DNA of 39,061 nt from Candidatus Methanocorpusculum faecipullorum (GTDB lineage: Archaea; Halobacteriota; Methanomicrobia; Methanomicrobiales; Methanocorpusculaceae). The notes below the pieces were generated by a model that worked only from the letters and a program-made list of their open reading frames with translations, searched no databases and was not told the origin of the DNA. Positions 1-8,011 of this stretch are shown piece by piece (position 1 is the first letter of the stretch; every line of letters starts with the position of its first letter). Location: assembly GCA_018883755.1 (NCBI GenBank), contig JAHLFR010000003.1, positions 1-39,061 of the forward strand, read 5' to 3'. The translations under genes were made by a program, and so were the position numbers.

Positions 1-1940
1 GAGCGATCTATCTGTCGCCGTTGAAAGCCCTGATTAATGATCAACAGGACAGGGTTCTGTTTATGTGCGGGAGGGCAGGACTGACTGTGGCATCCCAGCA
101 CGGTGATGTAGCCGCACGCGACCGATGGAAATTTTCCAAAGGGGAAGAACAGCCGAATTTACTGCTCACAACACCCGAATCACTGGAAGTACTGCTTGGA
201 GATCCTGATTCACGGAGTGCATTCTCCTCACTCCAGTTTGTCGTGATCGATGAGATTCATGCATTTATGGAAACGGATCGTGGCGTACATCTCCGGTGCC
301 TTCTGGATCGCCTGGAAAGGATCACAAAAAATACTGTTGTGCAGAGGATCGGACTCTCGGCAACGGTTGGAAATCCGGAAGAACTGCTTGCTTGGATGTC
401 CGGGCCAAATCGAAAGAAACAACTAGTTCAGATTCCGTCCCCTGCAACACCGAAACAGTTCTCTTTTGTGGTGGAGGAGGAGTTTGCTGTACAGATACAG
501 GCAGTGGCAGATGCAGTGCGGGGAAAAAAGGCACTGGTGTTTGTAGACAGCCGGAGTTTTGCAGAACGGCTGATGGCACCGCTCAGTGATCTCGTCCCCG
601 GAGTGTATCTTCATCACTCGTCGGTGTCAGCAGAGGAACGTGCAGAAGCAGAGGCGGCGTTTGATCAGAGCGGTGGGACCTGTGTAATATGCACAAGCAC
701 AATGGAGCTCGGCATTGATATCGGTGATCTGGATCTGGTGGTGCAGTACGGGCCGCCGCGATCGGTTGCATCATTTCTCCAACGGCTTGGACGAACAGGG
801 AGACGGGGAAGACCCGCGGCAATGACATTTATTCTGCAAAGTCCCTGTGATCTGTTGATCTCTACAGCAACGATTGAAGCGGCAATGCGGCATGAGATAG
901 AACCGCTCAGACCTCCTGCACACGCATATCACGTGATGGTTCAGCAGTTGTTTCTTCTGCTGAGAAGCAGGACCAGAGGCATATCACGACAAACGATAAT
1001 TACGGCACTTCGATCGCTTTCGCCATTTGCACAGGTCCCACCAAAAACCATAGAGGATCTGCTTTGGTATCTTGAAGAGCAGGGATATGTAGTACGCGAC
1101 GGAGAACTCTACTCCCCCGGACCTCATGCCGAACGGGAGCTGGGCAGATCAAACTGGATTGCGTTGATCTCGGTGATTCATGATTCAGGAGGATATCTTG
1201 CAGTGCTGCCGGACGGAACAGTTGTGGGTACACTGGATCCACGGTTTGTGGGAAGCGACCCCGGCAAGACATTTTCGTTCACCGGGAAAAACTGGAGGCT
1301 CTTGTTCCGTGACGACGTACACAAGCGTGCGCTGGTGGAACCTGCATCTGCCTCAGGAAACGGAGTGAAACGACCGTTCTGGAGTGGGAATGGTATGCGG
1401 GGGGCCGATGCCTCCCCCACTGTCTGTGATGCGGTCTGTCAGATTCTCGCTAGGGGAAAGACAGTTCTGCCGCTGCCGGAAGAGCAGAGAACAATGGTTG
1501 AGGATCTGATCCGGATGCTGCCGGAGGATTTTGTACCGGGAACTGTTCATGTTCGTGCCGAGCCTGAGGTCGCCGGATGGTCCGTGGTGATCGCAACATT
1601 TCTGGGAGTTAGGGCGAACATGGTTCTTGCGCGTTTGCTGAAAAACAGACTTTCTGATGGGAAATACAGTCTGCGGTATGATCAGTTTGCCATACGGATC
1701 TTTGGATGGGAGTCACCGGATGCAGCGGAACGGACAGGGTATCTCCTGCGCGAAGTATCGCACACAGATACTGCAGTACTTGCCGAAGAGATGCCGGAAC
1801 TACCAGAGGGAACCTGGAAGTTTGCAGCGATGCTGCCGAAAAAGATGCTTCATGAGATGGCAGTGGATGAGTATTACCGTCTGCCGGAAGTACTTGCGGG
1901 CATCAGGACCATACGGGTACGGGACGTGTCTCACAGATAA
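1..1940 (+). CDS. Lhr-type large DEAD/DEAH helicase, 5' end outside window
   Basis: This is the C-terminal part of a superfamily 2 helicase of the Lhr (large helicase-related) type, an ATP-driven nucleic acid translocase linked to DNA repair in archaea. The reading frame is open from base 3, so the N-terminus and Walker A motif lie outside the window. Visible motifs in order are motif Ia (YLSPLKAL, from about base 9), TTPESLE (168-188), the DEIH box (249-260), SAT (357-365) and motif VI QRLGRTGRRG (780-809). The roughly 370 residues after motif VI match the winged-helix and Lhr-core region of the family. The gene converges on a minus-strand membrane protein gene and the two coding ends overlap by 10 bp. 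The class call is firm. The exact Lhr subgroup cannot be set without the missing start. Confidence 0.88.
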   Translation, partial: AIYLSPLKALINDQQDRVLFMCGRAGLTVASQHGDVAARDRWKFSKGEEQPNLLLTTPESLEVLLGDPDSRSAFSSLQFVVIDEIHAFMETDRGVHLRCLLDRLERITKNTVVQRIGLSATVGNPEELLAWMSGPNRKKQLVQIPSPATPKQFSFVVEEEFAVQIQAVADAVRGKKALVFVDSRSFAERLMAPLSDLVPGVYLHHSSVSAEERAEAEAAFDQSGGTCVICTSTMELGIDIGDLDLVVQYGPPRSVASFLQRLGRTGRRGRPAAMTFILQSPCDLLISTATIEAAMRHEIEPLRPPAHAYHVMVQQLFLLLRSRTRGISRQTIITALRSLSPFAQVPPKTIEDLLWYLEEQGYVVRDGELYSPGPHAERELGRSNWIALISVIHDSGGYLAVLPDGTVVGTLDPRFVGSDPGKTFSFTGKNWRLLFRDDVHKRALVEPASASGNGVKRPFWSGNGMRGADASPTVCDAVCQILARGKTVLPLPEEQRTMVEDLIRMLPEDFVPGTVHVRAEPEVAGWSVVIATFLGVRANMVLARLLKNRLSDGKYSLRYDQFAIRIFGWESPDAAERTGYLLREVSHTDTAVLAEEMPELPEGTWKFAAMLPKKMLHEMAVDEYYRLPEVLAGIRTIRVRDVSHR

Positions 1941-2704
1941 CCAAACGGCATACCAAGGGCATTCGAGACAACCATAATGACGTAAAGGATAGCAGCAATG
2001 ATGGGGAGGTGCAGGAGATAGATCGCGAGCGTATGTCTGCCGACAAGAGAGAAGGCTTTGCCGAGTGATCCCGCATCCGGAATATGGAAACGACGGACAC
2101 CATTGGGGTACAGGACCGAGCCGATAGCGACACCAAGGAGCATCACACCCACCCAGGGAAGGAGCGGGAAGTAGTCACGAGGATAGAACATGCCGTCTGG
2201 AAGAGCGCCGAGCGGCAGCAGCCAGATCGGGCCGGTATGGATTGATTTGATCGCAAATCCCGCCCATATGAGGATAGCAGCAGGGATGATGTTCCATTTG
2301 CCAAGCCTGAGAAACGGGATACAGATGATCATGGAGAGGCCCATCATCTGCAAGAAATTGAAGAGCATGTAGTTGCCGTCACGAACAAAGAAATGAATTG
2401 CAACGGAGGCAATAACAGCAATGGCAATCCCGATAAGGAAGATTTCAATACCACGCTTAAGAATTGCCACATGGTACTCACGTTTTGAATGTCCTGCCAT
2501 TCTCCCGTACCGAAGGACAAGGGCAACACCGGATATGATAACAAAAATACTTGTTCCAAGGTGAATGTAGCGGCAGACCTCATAGTACCAGTCCAGGGTA
2601 AAGATCATGTGAAAGATTACCATCAGGGAAGTGATGTGAAAAATGATCATCCCGATGAGAGAGATACCCCGAACTGCATCGACTTCCCAGTACCGCTCGC
2701 CCAT
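1931..2704 (-). CDS. Heparan-alpha-glucosaminide N-acetyltransferase-like membrane protein (DUF1624 type), copy 1
   Basis: A 257-residue multi-pass membrane protein with about seven hydrophobic segments. It belongs by sequence character to the HGSNAT-catalytic/DUF1624 family, whose members move acetyl groups across membranes onto glycans; the substrate here is unknown. The N-terminus reads MGERYWEVDAVRGISLIGM, the typical R-G-x-x-x-x-x-M start of the family's first helix, with a His (IIFHI) soon after, and a PRDYFPLLPW segment sits late. I chose the ATG at 2704 because a second gene at 22272 begins with the same nine residues. An A/T-rich TATA-like element (about 2720-2729) lies about 25 bp before this start, suggesting a very short leader. 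An in-frame ATG at 2776 is possible but would add residues the paralogue does not share. Confidence 0.75.
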   Translation of the reverse strand: MGERYWEVDAVRGISLIGMIIFHITSLMVIFHMIFTLDWYYEVCRYIHLGTSIFVIISGVALVLRYGRMAGHSKREYHVAILKRGIEIFLIGIAIAVIASVAIHFFVRDGNYMLFNFLQMMGLSMIICIPFLRLGKWNIIPAAILIWAGFAIKSIHTGPIWLLPLGALPDGMFYPRDYFPLLPWVGVMLLGVAIGSVLYPNGVRRFHIPDAGSLGKAFSLVGRHTLAIYLLHLPIIAAILYVIMVVSNALGMPFGYL

Positions 2705-2847
2705 TGCCTCAACGTTTGTGTTATATGATAATGGCTTTTGTGCTTGTGGGATAGGTGTAAAAATGCTGGCATTCACAGGCAGGCATGCTAACCAAGGCAG
2801 AACAACATCAGAAAAGAGATGAGATGACGGATTTCGAAAAAAAGAGA

Positions 2848-3072
2848 TTACATATTCTCAAGATACTTTTTCAGCGCATTCCAGTCGCGAATCTTCAGAA
2901 TTTCACCGGCTGTATGTTTTTCATGATGGTTCAGCTCCTTTGAGTGGTGGATTCCGTCGCCAAGTTTTGCGATACGTACCTCTACCACATCATTATCGCC
3001 TTCATTCTGGATGGCAACAATCTGTTCAAGATATGCGACAATTTCTGCCTTTTTTGCAGCGCTGGTTGTCAT
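2848..3072 (-). CDS. Small His-rich hypothetical protein
   Basis: A 74-residue soluble, charged protein that I do not recognise. It has a predicted N-terminal helix (residues 5-23), then a central stretch rich in histidine (residues 42-53, HH..HHEKH), and a C-terminal helix ending KKYLENM. The histidine cluster could bind metal, but that is only a possibility. A TATA-like element on the minus strand (about 3093-3101) sits about 25 bp before the ATG, so the transcript may be leaderless. The stop codon is followed by a run of T on the coding strand (about 2838-2845), which would act as a terminator. Its isolation and its own promoter-like and terminator-like signals support a real gene. Confidence 0.6.
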   Translation of the reverse strand: MTTSAAKKAEIVAYLEQIVAIQNEGDNDVVEVRIAKLGDGIHHSKELNHHEKHTAGEILKIRDWNALKKYLENM

Positions 3073-3155
3073 AAAAAGTAATCATCCCTCATAGGATATA
3101 CACACTTTGATAGCGGCAGAGAAAGAACACTGGATCCCAACAGTACTGAAAGAGA

Positions 3156-3773
3156 TCATGCCGCATCCCAACATTCAAACGCCTGCAATGCAACACGCCA
3201 TGAGATCCATAATCCCAGGAGACCGGCCAGGAGAAGTACCAGCGCTAATGGTGAAAGCAGAGCAGGGACCATCAGATCCTGTACATAGACCGCGAGGGTT
3301 GGAACAAAACACACAACAACGAACAGCAGAATTCCGATGTTCATACGATACACAAAATACACCGCAAGCATCAGATCCAGTATCAGCAACGCAACACCCA
3401 TACACCCAGTCCACCAGATCAGTGGCGACACCCCCAGCAGATCATATCCATCCAAAAAAAGTACGGATACAACTGCTGCAATACCGCAGATCAAGGCCAC
3501 TACCCCCAGACACAAATATGCGAACTGATATCGGGCGGCCAGAATTTCCCGGCGGGAGAGTGGCAGTGCAAGCACATACCGCTCCCACCGGCTGGCTGTA
3601 TCCAGGGTCATTGCGTTGACTGGGAGGAGAAGAGCCATCGCGATCCCGATAAGAAATACGACAGAACTGACACCCCACGGTACAAACAGTGCAGTACAGA
3701 AAAGGAACACGATAACCACAAGCACAATGGCAGTGCGCAGGGAAATCCAGTCCTTCAGCAGCAGTCCGTTCAT
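3156..3773 (-). CDS. ABC-2 type permease, copy 1
   Basis: A 205-residue membrane protein with about six hydrophobic segments. It begins MNGLLLKDW, followed by the ABC-2-like element LDTASRWERYVLALPLSRREI near residues 57-77. This R-R-E-I turn before a helix is typical of ABC-2 permeases paired with YtrB-like ATPases. It lies 13 bp after a second permease of the same build, and both follow an ATPase and a GntR regulator in one minus-strand operon. The two permeases probably form a heterodimer exporting or sensing an unknown substrate. The family call is firm; the substrate cannot be named. Confidence 0.8.
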   Translation of the reverse strand: MNGLLLKDWISLRTAIVLVVIVFLFCTALFVPWGVSSVVFLIGIAMALLLPVNAMTLDTASRWERYVLALPLSRREILAARYQFAYLCLGVVALICGIAAVVSVLFLDGYDLLGVSPLIWWTGCMGVALLILDLMLAVYFVYRMNIGILLFVVVCFVPTLAVYVQDLMVPALLSPLALVLLLAGLLGLWISWRVALQAFECWDAA

Positions 3774-3786
3774 ATGCTACCCAACT

Positions 3787-4434
3787 TTAGAACTCCTTTT
3801 TTGCGTAAATTCGAACTGACAACCAGAAGGATACATAGACAAAGAGTGCTGTTACAGCAAGGAGAACGCCAATAATCACAGGCATCAGTACCGGATCAGT
3901 TGGAGTTATGCCTGACAGGTCTGCAAAGAATGACATCCCGAATATCACCACAACCGGTGTCAGCGCAACCACCATGATGATATAGCGCATCTTCTCCACC
4001 CCGAATTTCAGCGTCAGCGGGAGAGCAATGCTTCCCAGCAGCAGACCGCAGGCAACGAACAGCACCATCAGCATCAGCGGACTGAAGTAGGGAAGAAAAA
4101 TACCTTCACCCGGCATCAGTATCATCATAGCAACTGCGATGATAAGTGAGATGATACCGGCAACACAAATGCCTCCAACCATCAGCTGATAACGTGCTAC
4201 CACAATCTCTCGGCGGGTCACCGGCAGACTTACCGCGTACTTATCCCACCGGGCTGCTGTATCAAAACTGATCGCAGTTGTCGGCAGCAGCGCACCAAAC
4301 ATAATCAGGATAATATACACCGGCAGCTCATTTCCCAGCGGAATAAACACCACACAGAAGATCAGTGCCATGAATACCAGGTACTTCAACGTCGGTGTCA
4401 GATTCAGCAGATCCTTGTACAGCAGACCGTTCAC
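3787..4434 (-). CDS. ABC-2 type permease, copy 2
   Basis: A 215-residue, six-segment membrane protein that parallels its neighbour at 3156. Both start MNGLL-K-D and both carry the D-T-A-x-R-W-(D/E)-x-Y-x-x-(S/A)-L-P-(V/L)-x-R-R-E-I block (here about residues 56-76). This points to a tandem duplication followed by divergence. Its start overlaps the end of the ATPase gene by 4 bp (ATGA), so translation is likely coupled. It acts in the membrane as one half of the putative exporter. Confidence 0.8.
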   Translation of the reverse strand: MNGLLYKDLLNLTPTLKYLVFMALIFCVVFIPLGNELPVYIILIMFGALLPTTAISFDTAARWDKYAVSLPVTRREIVVARYQLMVGGICVAGIISLIIAVAMMILMPGEGIFLPYFSPLMLMVLFVACGLLLGSIALPLTLKFGVEKMRYIIMVVALTPVVVIFGMSFFADLSGITPTDPVLMPVIIGVLLAVTALFVYVSFWLSVRIYAKKEF

Positions 4435-5291
4435 AGCTCCTCACCCCGCGAGTAGAACAGCATAATCGCCTCGGTCGTTACCGGGTCAATCACCATCTCC
4501 GGATGCCCGACAGCAAACGATCTCTTGTTGCGGATCAAAACCTCACAACCAAACTGGTTTTTGCGGTAGCGGATGATCTGATCCTGCTCGATTTTTTCCA
4601 GCTCCTCGGTACCGCACTTCACAATACCCATACTGTCCATCAGATCGTCACGACCTGATGAAAGAATGATGCGGCCGTGATGGATGAACGTCAGATAGTC
4701 TGCGATCTTATCGAGATCACTGGTGATATGGGATGAGATCAGAATCGCATGGTTTTCATCCTGAATGAAATCAAGGAAGATATCAAGGATCTCCTCGCGG
4801 ACAATTGGATCAAGACCACTCGTTGCCTCATCCAGAATTAATACATCCGGCCTGTGAGCAAGAGCCGCCGCAATACCGAGCTTCATCTTCATACCGCGGG
4901 AAAATTCTTTAATTTTCTTTTTTTCATCAAGACCAAACTGGGCAAGATACTTTTGATATAGTCTCCCGTCCCAATTCTGATAGATATTTCCTAGGATTTT
5001 GGAAATGTCAGCTGGAGTAAGATTGTCGTGGAAACAGCACTCATCAAACACCACGCCAATTCTCTCCTTAATCTCCTTTTCATGACCATCAAGATCCATG
5101 CCAAGAATCTCAACGGTACCCGCATCACGGTGAATGAGATTCAGCATTGCCTTGATCGTCGTTGATTTTCCCGCACCGTTCTCCCCGATGAATCCCATGA
5201 TAGATCCTTTTGGTACGGCAAAGGAAACATTGTCCAGTGCAAAATCCTGATACGATTTGCAAAGACCTGTTACGTTTATTGCATACTCCAT
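4431..5291 (-). CDS. ABC transporter ATP-binding protein (YtrB-like)
   Basis: A 286-residue nucleotide-binding subunit. Walker A is GENGAGKST (residues 36-44), the signature region is FSRGMKMKLG (130-139), Walker B plus D-loop is LILDEATSGLD (151-161), and the switch histidine lies in ISSHITSDLDK. The Q-loop position reads VVFDECCF, lacking the usual glutamine, as is common in YtrB-type ATPases. About 75 residues after the core form an accessory domain. It lies 3 bp after the GntR regulator gene and overlaps the next permease by 4 bp. It should power the two ABC-2 permeases. The role call is firm; the substrate is unknown. Confidence 0.9.
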   Translation of the reverse strand: MEYAINVTGLCKSYQDFALDNVSFAVPKGSIMGFIGENGAGKSTTIKAMLNLIHRDAGTVEILGMDLDGHEKEIKERIGVVFDECCFHDNLTPADISKILGNIYQNWDGRLYQKYLAQFGLDEKKKIKEFSRGMKMKLGIAAALAHRPDVLILDEATSGLDPIVREEILDIFLDFIQDENHAILISSHITSDLDKIADYLTFIHHGRIILSSGRDDLMDSMGIVKCGTEELEKIEQDQIIRYRKNQFGCEVLIRNKRSFAVGHPEMVIDPVTTEAIMLFYSRGEEL

Positions 5292-5294
5292 TTC

Positions 5295-5669
5295 TTACTC
5301 TCCATTGTAAAGCAGCTCAAGAGACTCCCGCAGCTCCTCATACGTGATACCGCTTTGGGTTGCGATGTCCACTGCCTTTTGCAGATGCTCCTCACACAGT
5401 CGCATCTGTTCCTCTTTGATAATCTCAAGATTTGATCCCGCCACAAAGCTGCCTTTCCCGGGAACTGTTTCAATGAATCCGTCATGTTCCAGATCGGTAT
5501 AGGCACGTTTTGTGGTGATGACACTGATGCGCAGTTCCTTTGCAAGAAGACGCATACTTGGCAGGGCAGTTCCCTCCGGAAGTTCGCCGCTGATGATCAT
5601 GCGTTTTATTTGCGAGGTAATCTGCTCGTAAATGGGTTTATCACTGGCATTGCTGATGATGATGTTCAC
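5295..5669 (-). CDS. GntR family regulator, YtrA subfamily
   Basis: A 124-residue DNA-binding protein. An N-terminal winged helix (about residues 8-72, with KPIYEQI, GxxLPSxRxLAxEL-type spacing and the wing around GKGSFV) is followed by a short helical dimerisation tail of about 45 residues. The absence of a ligand-binding domain marks the YtrA subfamily, whose known members repress their own ABC transporter operon. I chose the GTG at 5669 because AGGAGG(T) lies 5 bp before it on the coding strand and because the family starts close to the PIYEQI motif. ATG codons at 5687 and 5711 would put the start inside or next to the promoter palindrome. It heads an operon with one ATPase and two permeases. 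Confidence 0.85.
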   Translation of the reverse strand: MNIIISNASDKPIYEQITSQIKRMIISGELPEGTALPSMRLLAKELRISVITTKRAYTDLEHDGFIETVPGKGSFVAGSNLEIIKEEQMRLCEEHLQKAVDIATQSGITYEELRESLELLYNGE

Positions 5670-5689
5670 GAGGACCTCCTGCGTCATAT

Positions 5690-5708
5690 TGTATATATTG
5701 TATATACA
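5690..5708 (-). promoter_or_regulatory. Palindromic operator over the TATA region of the ytrA-like operon
   Basis: A perfect inverted repeat with 7-bp arms, TGTATAT and ATATACA, around a 5-bp centre (ATTGT on the plus strand). It lies 21-39 bp before the preferred GTG start at 5669 and also looks like the archaeal TATA box itself. A YtrA-type repressor bound here would block TBP. Operator function is inferred from position and symmetry. Confidence 0.55.
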
Positions 5709-5785
5709 CATTAATACTTTTGCATGGAAGAAAGACTCAGCATCTGGAGATTTTCCAAAAACCTATCTTCAGGCATATTTATCAG

Positions 5786-6143
5786 ATGACACAACCAATG
5801 TATTACCCAAACAGGGGTAGATATTCTGGGTCGAATAGAGAACGAAAATCAGGACGTAGCAGAAGATGGAAGCATTATTCGTGTAAAGCTTCCGAATCGT
5901 CGTGCAAAAGAACAGTTTGCCCAGGCAGAGCTTATGCTTGGTTCAAACCATATCAAAGTCCGCTGTTCAGACGGTGTCACACGTCTTGGTCGGATTAAAG
6001 GTAAGATTAAGAAACGGGTCTGGATCCGCGAAGGAGACATTCTCATTGTTATTCCCTGGGAGTTCCAGGACGACAAATGTGATATTGTCTACCGCTACAC
6101 TACCCCGCAAGTGGACTGGCTCCGCGCACACAAATACCTCTAA
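5786..6143 (+). CDS. eif1A: Translation initiation factor aIF1A, reading frame broken near the N-terminus
   Basis: Archaeal counterpart of bacterial IF1, an OB-fold protein that occupies the A site of the small ribosomal subunit during initiation. The body is clear from about 5862 to 6143 in one frame: EDGSIIRVKLPNRRAKEQF, then MLGSNHIKVRC, GRIKGKIKKRVWIREGDI and the end VDWLRAHKYL. That frame has no ATG, GTG or TTG between its upstream stop (5787-5789) and the ATG at 5934, which lies inside the OB fold. A plausible Arg/Asn/Gly/Ser-rich N-terminal tail, typical of the family, begins at ATG 5786 (or 5798) in the other frame. Dropping one base, for example in AAAA at 5845-5848 or GGGG at 5814-5817, joins the two. 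The factor is essential, so a sequencing error or a real frameshift/unusual start must be decided by resequencing. Confidence 0.75.
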
Positions 6144-6175
6144 ACACATCATCACCATTTTTTCTCAGAACAATC

Positions 6176-6622
6176 ATGGTACAGATTCCAGCATTTGAAA
6201 CAGTAGCACAAGCTCACGGACATACCTGTCCCGGTATTGCTCTTGGTTACAAAATTGCCGTCGTTGCAGCAAGATGGGTTGGTGACGACGACGATGTACG
6301 GATTGTCGCCCACACTACCCGGTGTCCACTGGACGCTCTCAAAGTTACCTTTGATGTAAAAAACCATCCTGAACGCATGGTTGTCGAGGATACCAACACC
6401 GTCAGTTTTGTAATTACAAAACCAAACGGCAAAAAACTCTTTATCGATGAACTGCCAGGGACACACCTTACTAGCGATGAACTCACCGAGATCAAGAAAA
6501 AGGTAGAGGCAGGTACAGCAACCGCAGACGATCTGCGCCGCATGAACGAGATCAAGAACGAACTTTTCCGCATCATGCAGGCAATCCCGGACGAGAAATT
6601 ATTCGCCGTTCGCGAAGAATAA
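6176..6622 (+). CDS. Short FmdE-domain protein
   Basis: A 148-residue protein of the FmdE family, named for formylmethanofuran dehydrogenase subunit E, though many members are not part of that enzyme. The N-terminal HGHTCPGIALGYK motif (residues 14-26) and the later RCPLDALK (about 49-56) carry the His and Cys residues expected to bind metal or a cluster. The C-terminal zinc-ribbon module of longer members is missing; the protein ends with a charged helical stretch. No other fmd/fwd genes are nearby. The family is firm. The function is open, with a metal-dependent role in C1 or cofactor metabolism the most reasonable guess. Confidence 0.8.
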   Translation: MVQIPAFETVAQAHGHTCPGIALGYKIAVVAARWVGDDDDVRIVAHTTRCPLDALKVTFDVKNHPERMVVEDTNTVSFVITKPNGKKLFIDELPGTHLTSDELTEIKKKVEAGTATADDLRRMNEIKNELFRIMQAIPDEKLFAVREE

Positions 6623-6675
6623 CTTCGTCCTAACGATATTTATTTTACGTCACAACCCCCATGTGAAATTGAATT

Positions 6676-7941
6676 ATGATGGAGGATATCACATCCACCG
6701 TCGAGTTCCAGATGAGTTTGTTGCTCTTCGTGGCCCTCGGTGGATATCTCCTGGCAACACGCATTCATCAGTCTGCGGTTATCGGCGAAATTCTGGTGGG
6801 TCTCATTGTTGGTCCGAGTGTACTCGGCCTTATTACCTATACCGACTTCGTCCAGAGTCTGGCAGGTCTTGGCGCCATTATTCTGCTTTTTGTGATTGGC
6901 TTTGAGTTTGAACTCAGTGATATAACCAACTGGAGATACGGGGTGATAGCCCTCATAGGAGTAATCATCCCCTGGATAGGAGGATATGCAACATCCCTGT
7001 TTTTCAACATGGATTTCTACATCGCAATCTTCATTGGAACAGCACTCACTGCAACAAGTATTGCGATTACGGCGAACGTTTTGCGGGAGATGGGAAAACT
7101 GCACCAGCCGTTTGCAAAGGCTATTATCGGTGCTGCGGTGATCGATGATATTCTCAGTCTGATCGTACTGTCCATCTGTAAAGATCTTGGTTCAACCGGC
7201 GAACTAGTGCCGATGGCAGTTCTTCTGACGGTAATTAAATCGATCGGATTTGTGGTGATTGCAGCAGTCGTCGGAATCAAAGTAATTCCGCCGCTTATCT
7301 CCAAGATGGATACAACCAAACTCGCCCGGCAGTTCCCGGAGTTCGTGTTCATCTTTGCAATGATGGTTGCGTTCTTCTATGCAATGATGGCAGAGTCAGT
7401 AGGTGTCTCTGCAATTGTCGGAGCATTCCTTGCCGGTGTCTGTGTCAACCGTGTGAGCCTGAAACACAGTCTTGACATCAAACTCGGTGCGGAGTATCTG
7501 TACATCATCTTTGCGGCAATCTTCTTTGTGTCGCTGGGTATTATCGTGGATCTTCAGTATCTGTTTGAGAAACCGGAGATGCTCTGGTTTATCATTGCAC
7601 TGATCGCGGTTGCCATCATCACAAAAGTGATCGGGTGCGGTCTTCCGGCACGGATACTTGGCATGAACACCCGCGACTCGCTGATCATCGGATTTGGTAT
7701 GGCGCCACGCGGAGAAGTGGCAATGATCGTCGGTCTGATCGCACTGACACACTTCCAGGAGATGGCCGAAGCGGCAACTGATGTGGTCCAGAAAGAGTAC
7801 CTCCTTCAGCTGGGTAACGAGGTTTTCATCGCAATTGTGCTGATGTCGCTTGTTACAACTGTGATTGTGCCCTTGGTCTATCGGGGATGGTTCTTCAAGG
7901 CCGAGAAAAAACCGGATCCAGCTGTGGGAATACAGCAATAA
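6676..7941 (+). CDS. Cation:proton antiporter, CPA2 family (NapA-like)
   Basis: A 421-residue membrane protein with about 12-13 hydrophobic segments that exchanges Na+ (or K+) for H+. Key features are the early gate motif VIGEILVGLIVGPSVLG (about residues 35-51), the two transport aspartates in AAVIDDIL (D157, D158), which match the pair in characterised NapA antiporters, and GMAPRGEVAM late in the protein with the conserved basic residue. No C-terminal TrkA domains follow, so it is the short form. It stands alone behind the FmdE-like gene and ends next to a hairpin shared with a convergent gene. Ion specificity cannot be read from sequence alone. Confidence 0.88.
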   Translation: MMEDITSTVEFQMSLLLFVALGGYLLATRIHQSAVIGEILVGLIVGPSVLGLITYTDFVQSLAGLGAIILLFVIGFEFELSDITNWRYGVIALIGVIIPWIGGYATSLFFNMDFYIAIFIGTALTATSIAITANVLREMGKLHQPFAKAIIGAAVIDDILSLIVLSICKDLGSTGELVPMAVLLTVIKSIGFVVIAAVVGIKVIPPLISKMDTTKLARQFPEFVFIFAMMVAFFYAMMAESVGVSAIVGAFLAGVCVNRVSLKHSLDIKLGAEYLYIIFAAIFFVSLGIIVDLQYLFEKPEMLWFIIALIAVAIITKVIGCGLPARILGMNTRDSLIIGFGMAPRGEVAMIVGLIALTHFQEMAEAATDVVQKEYLLQLGNEVFIAIVLMSLVTTVIVPLVYRGWFFKAEKKPDPAVGIQQ

Positions 7942-7972
7942 AACATTTTTCCAACAGAAGTTTTTGAAGTTG

Positions 7973-7988
7973 CAGTAGAGTCCTACTG
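7973..7988. terminator. Hairpin between convergent genes
   Basis: CAGTAG-AGTC-CTACTG is a perfect 6-bp stem with a 4-base loop. It sits between the convergent antiporter and YgiQ genes and is flanked by T-rich sequence on the plus strand (about 7945-7966) and A-rich sequence further on. It may help terminate both transcripts. Confidence 0.45.
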
Positions 7989-8011
7989 ACAACATCCCGC
8001 CGAGCGTTATT

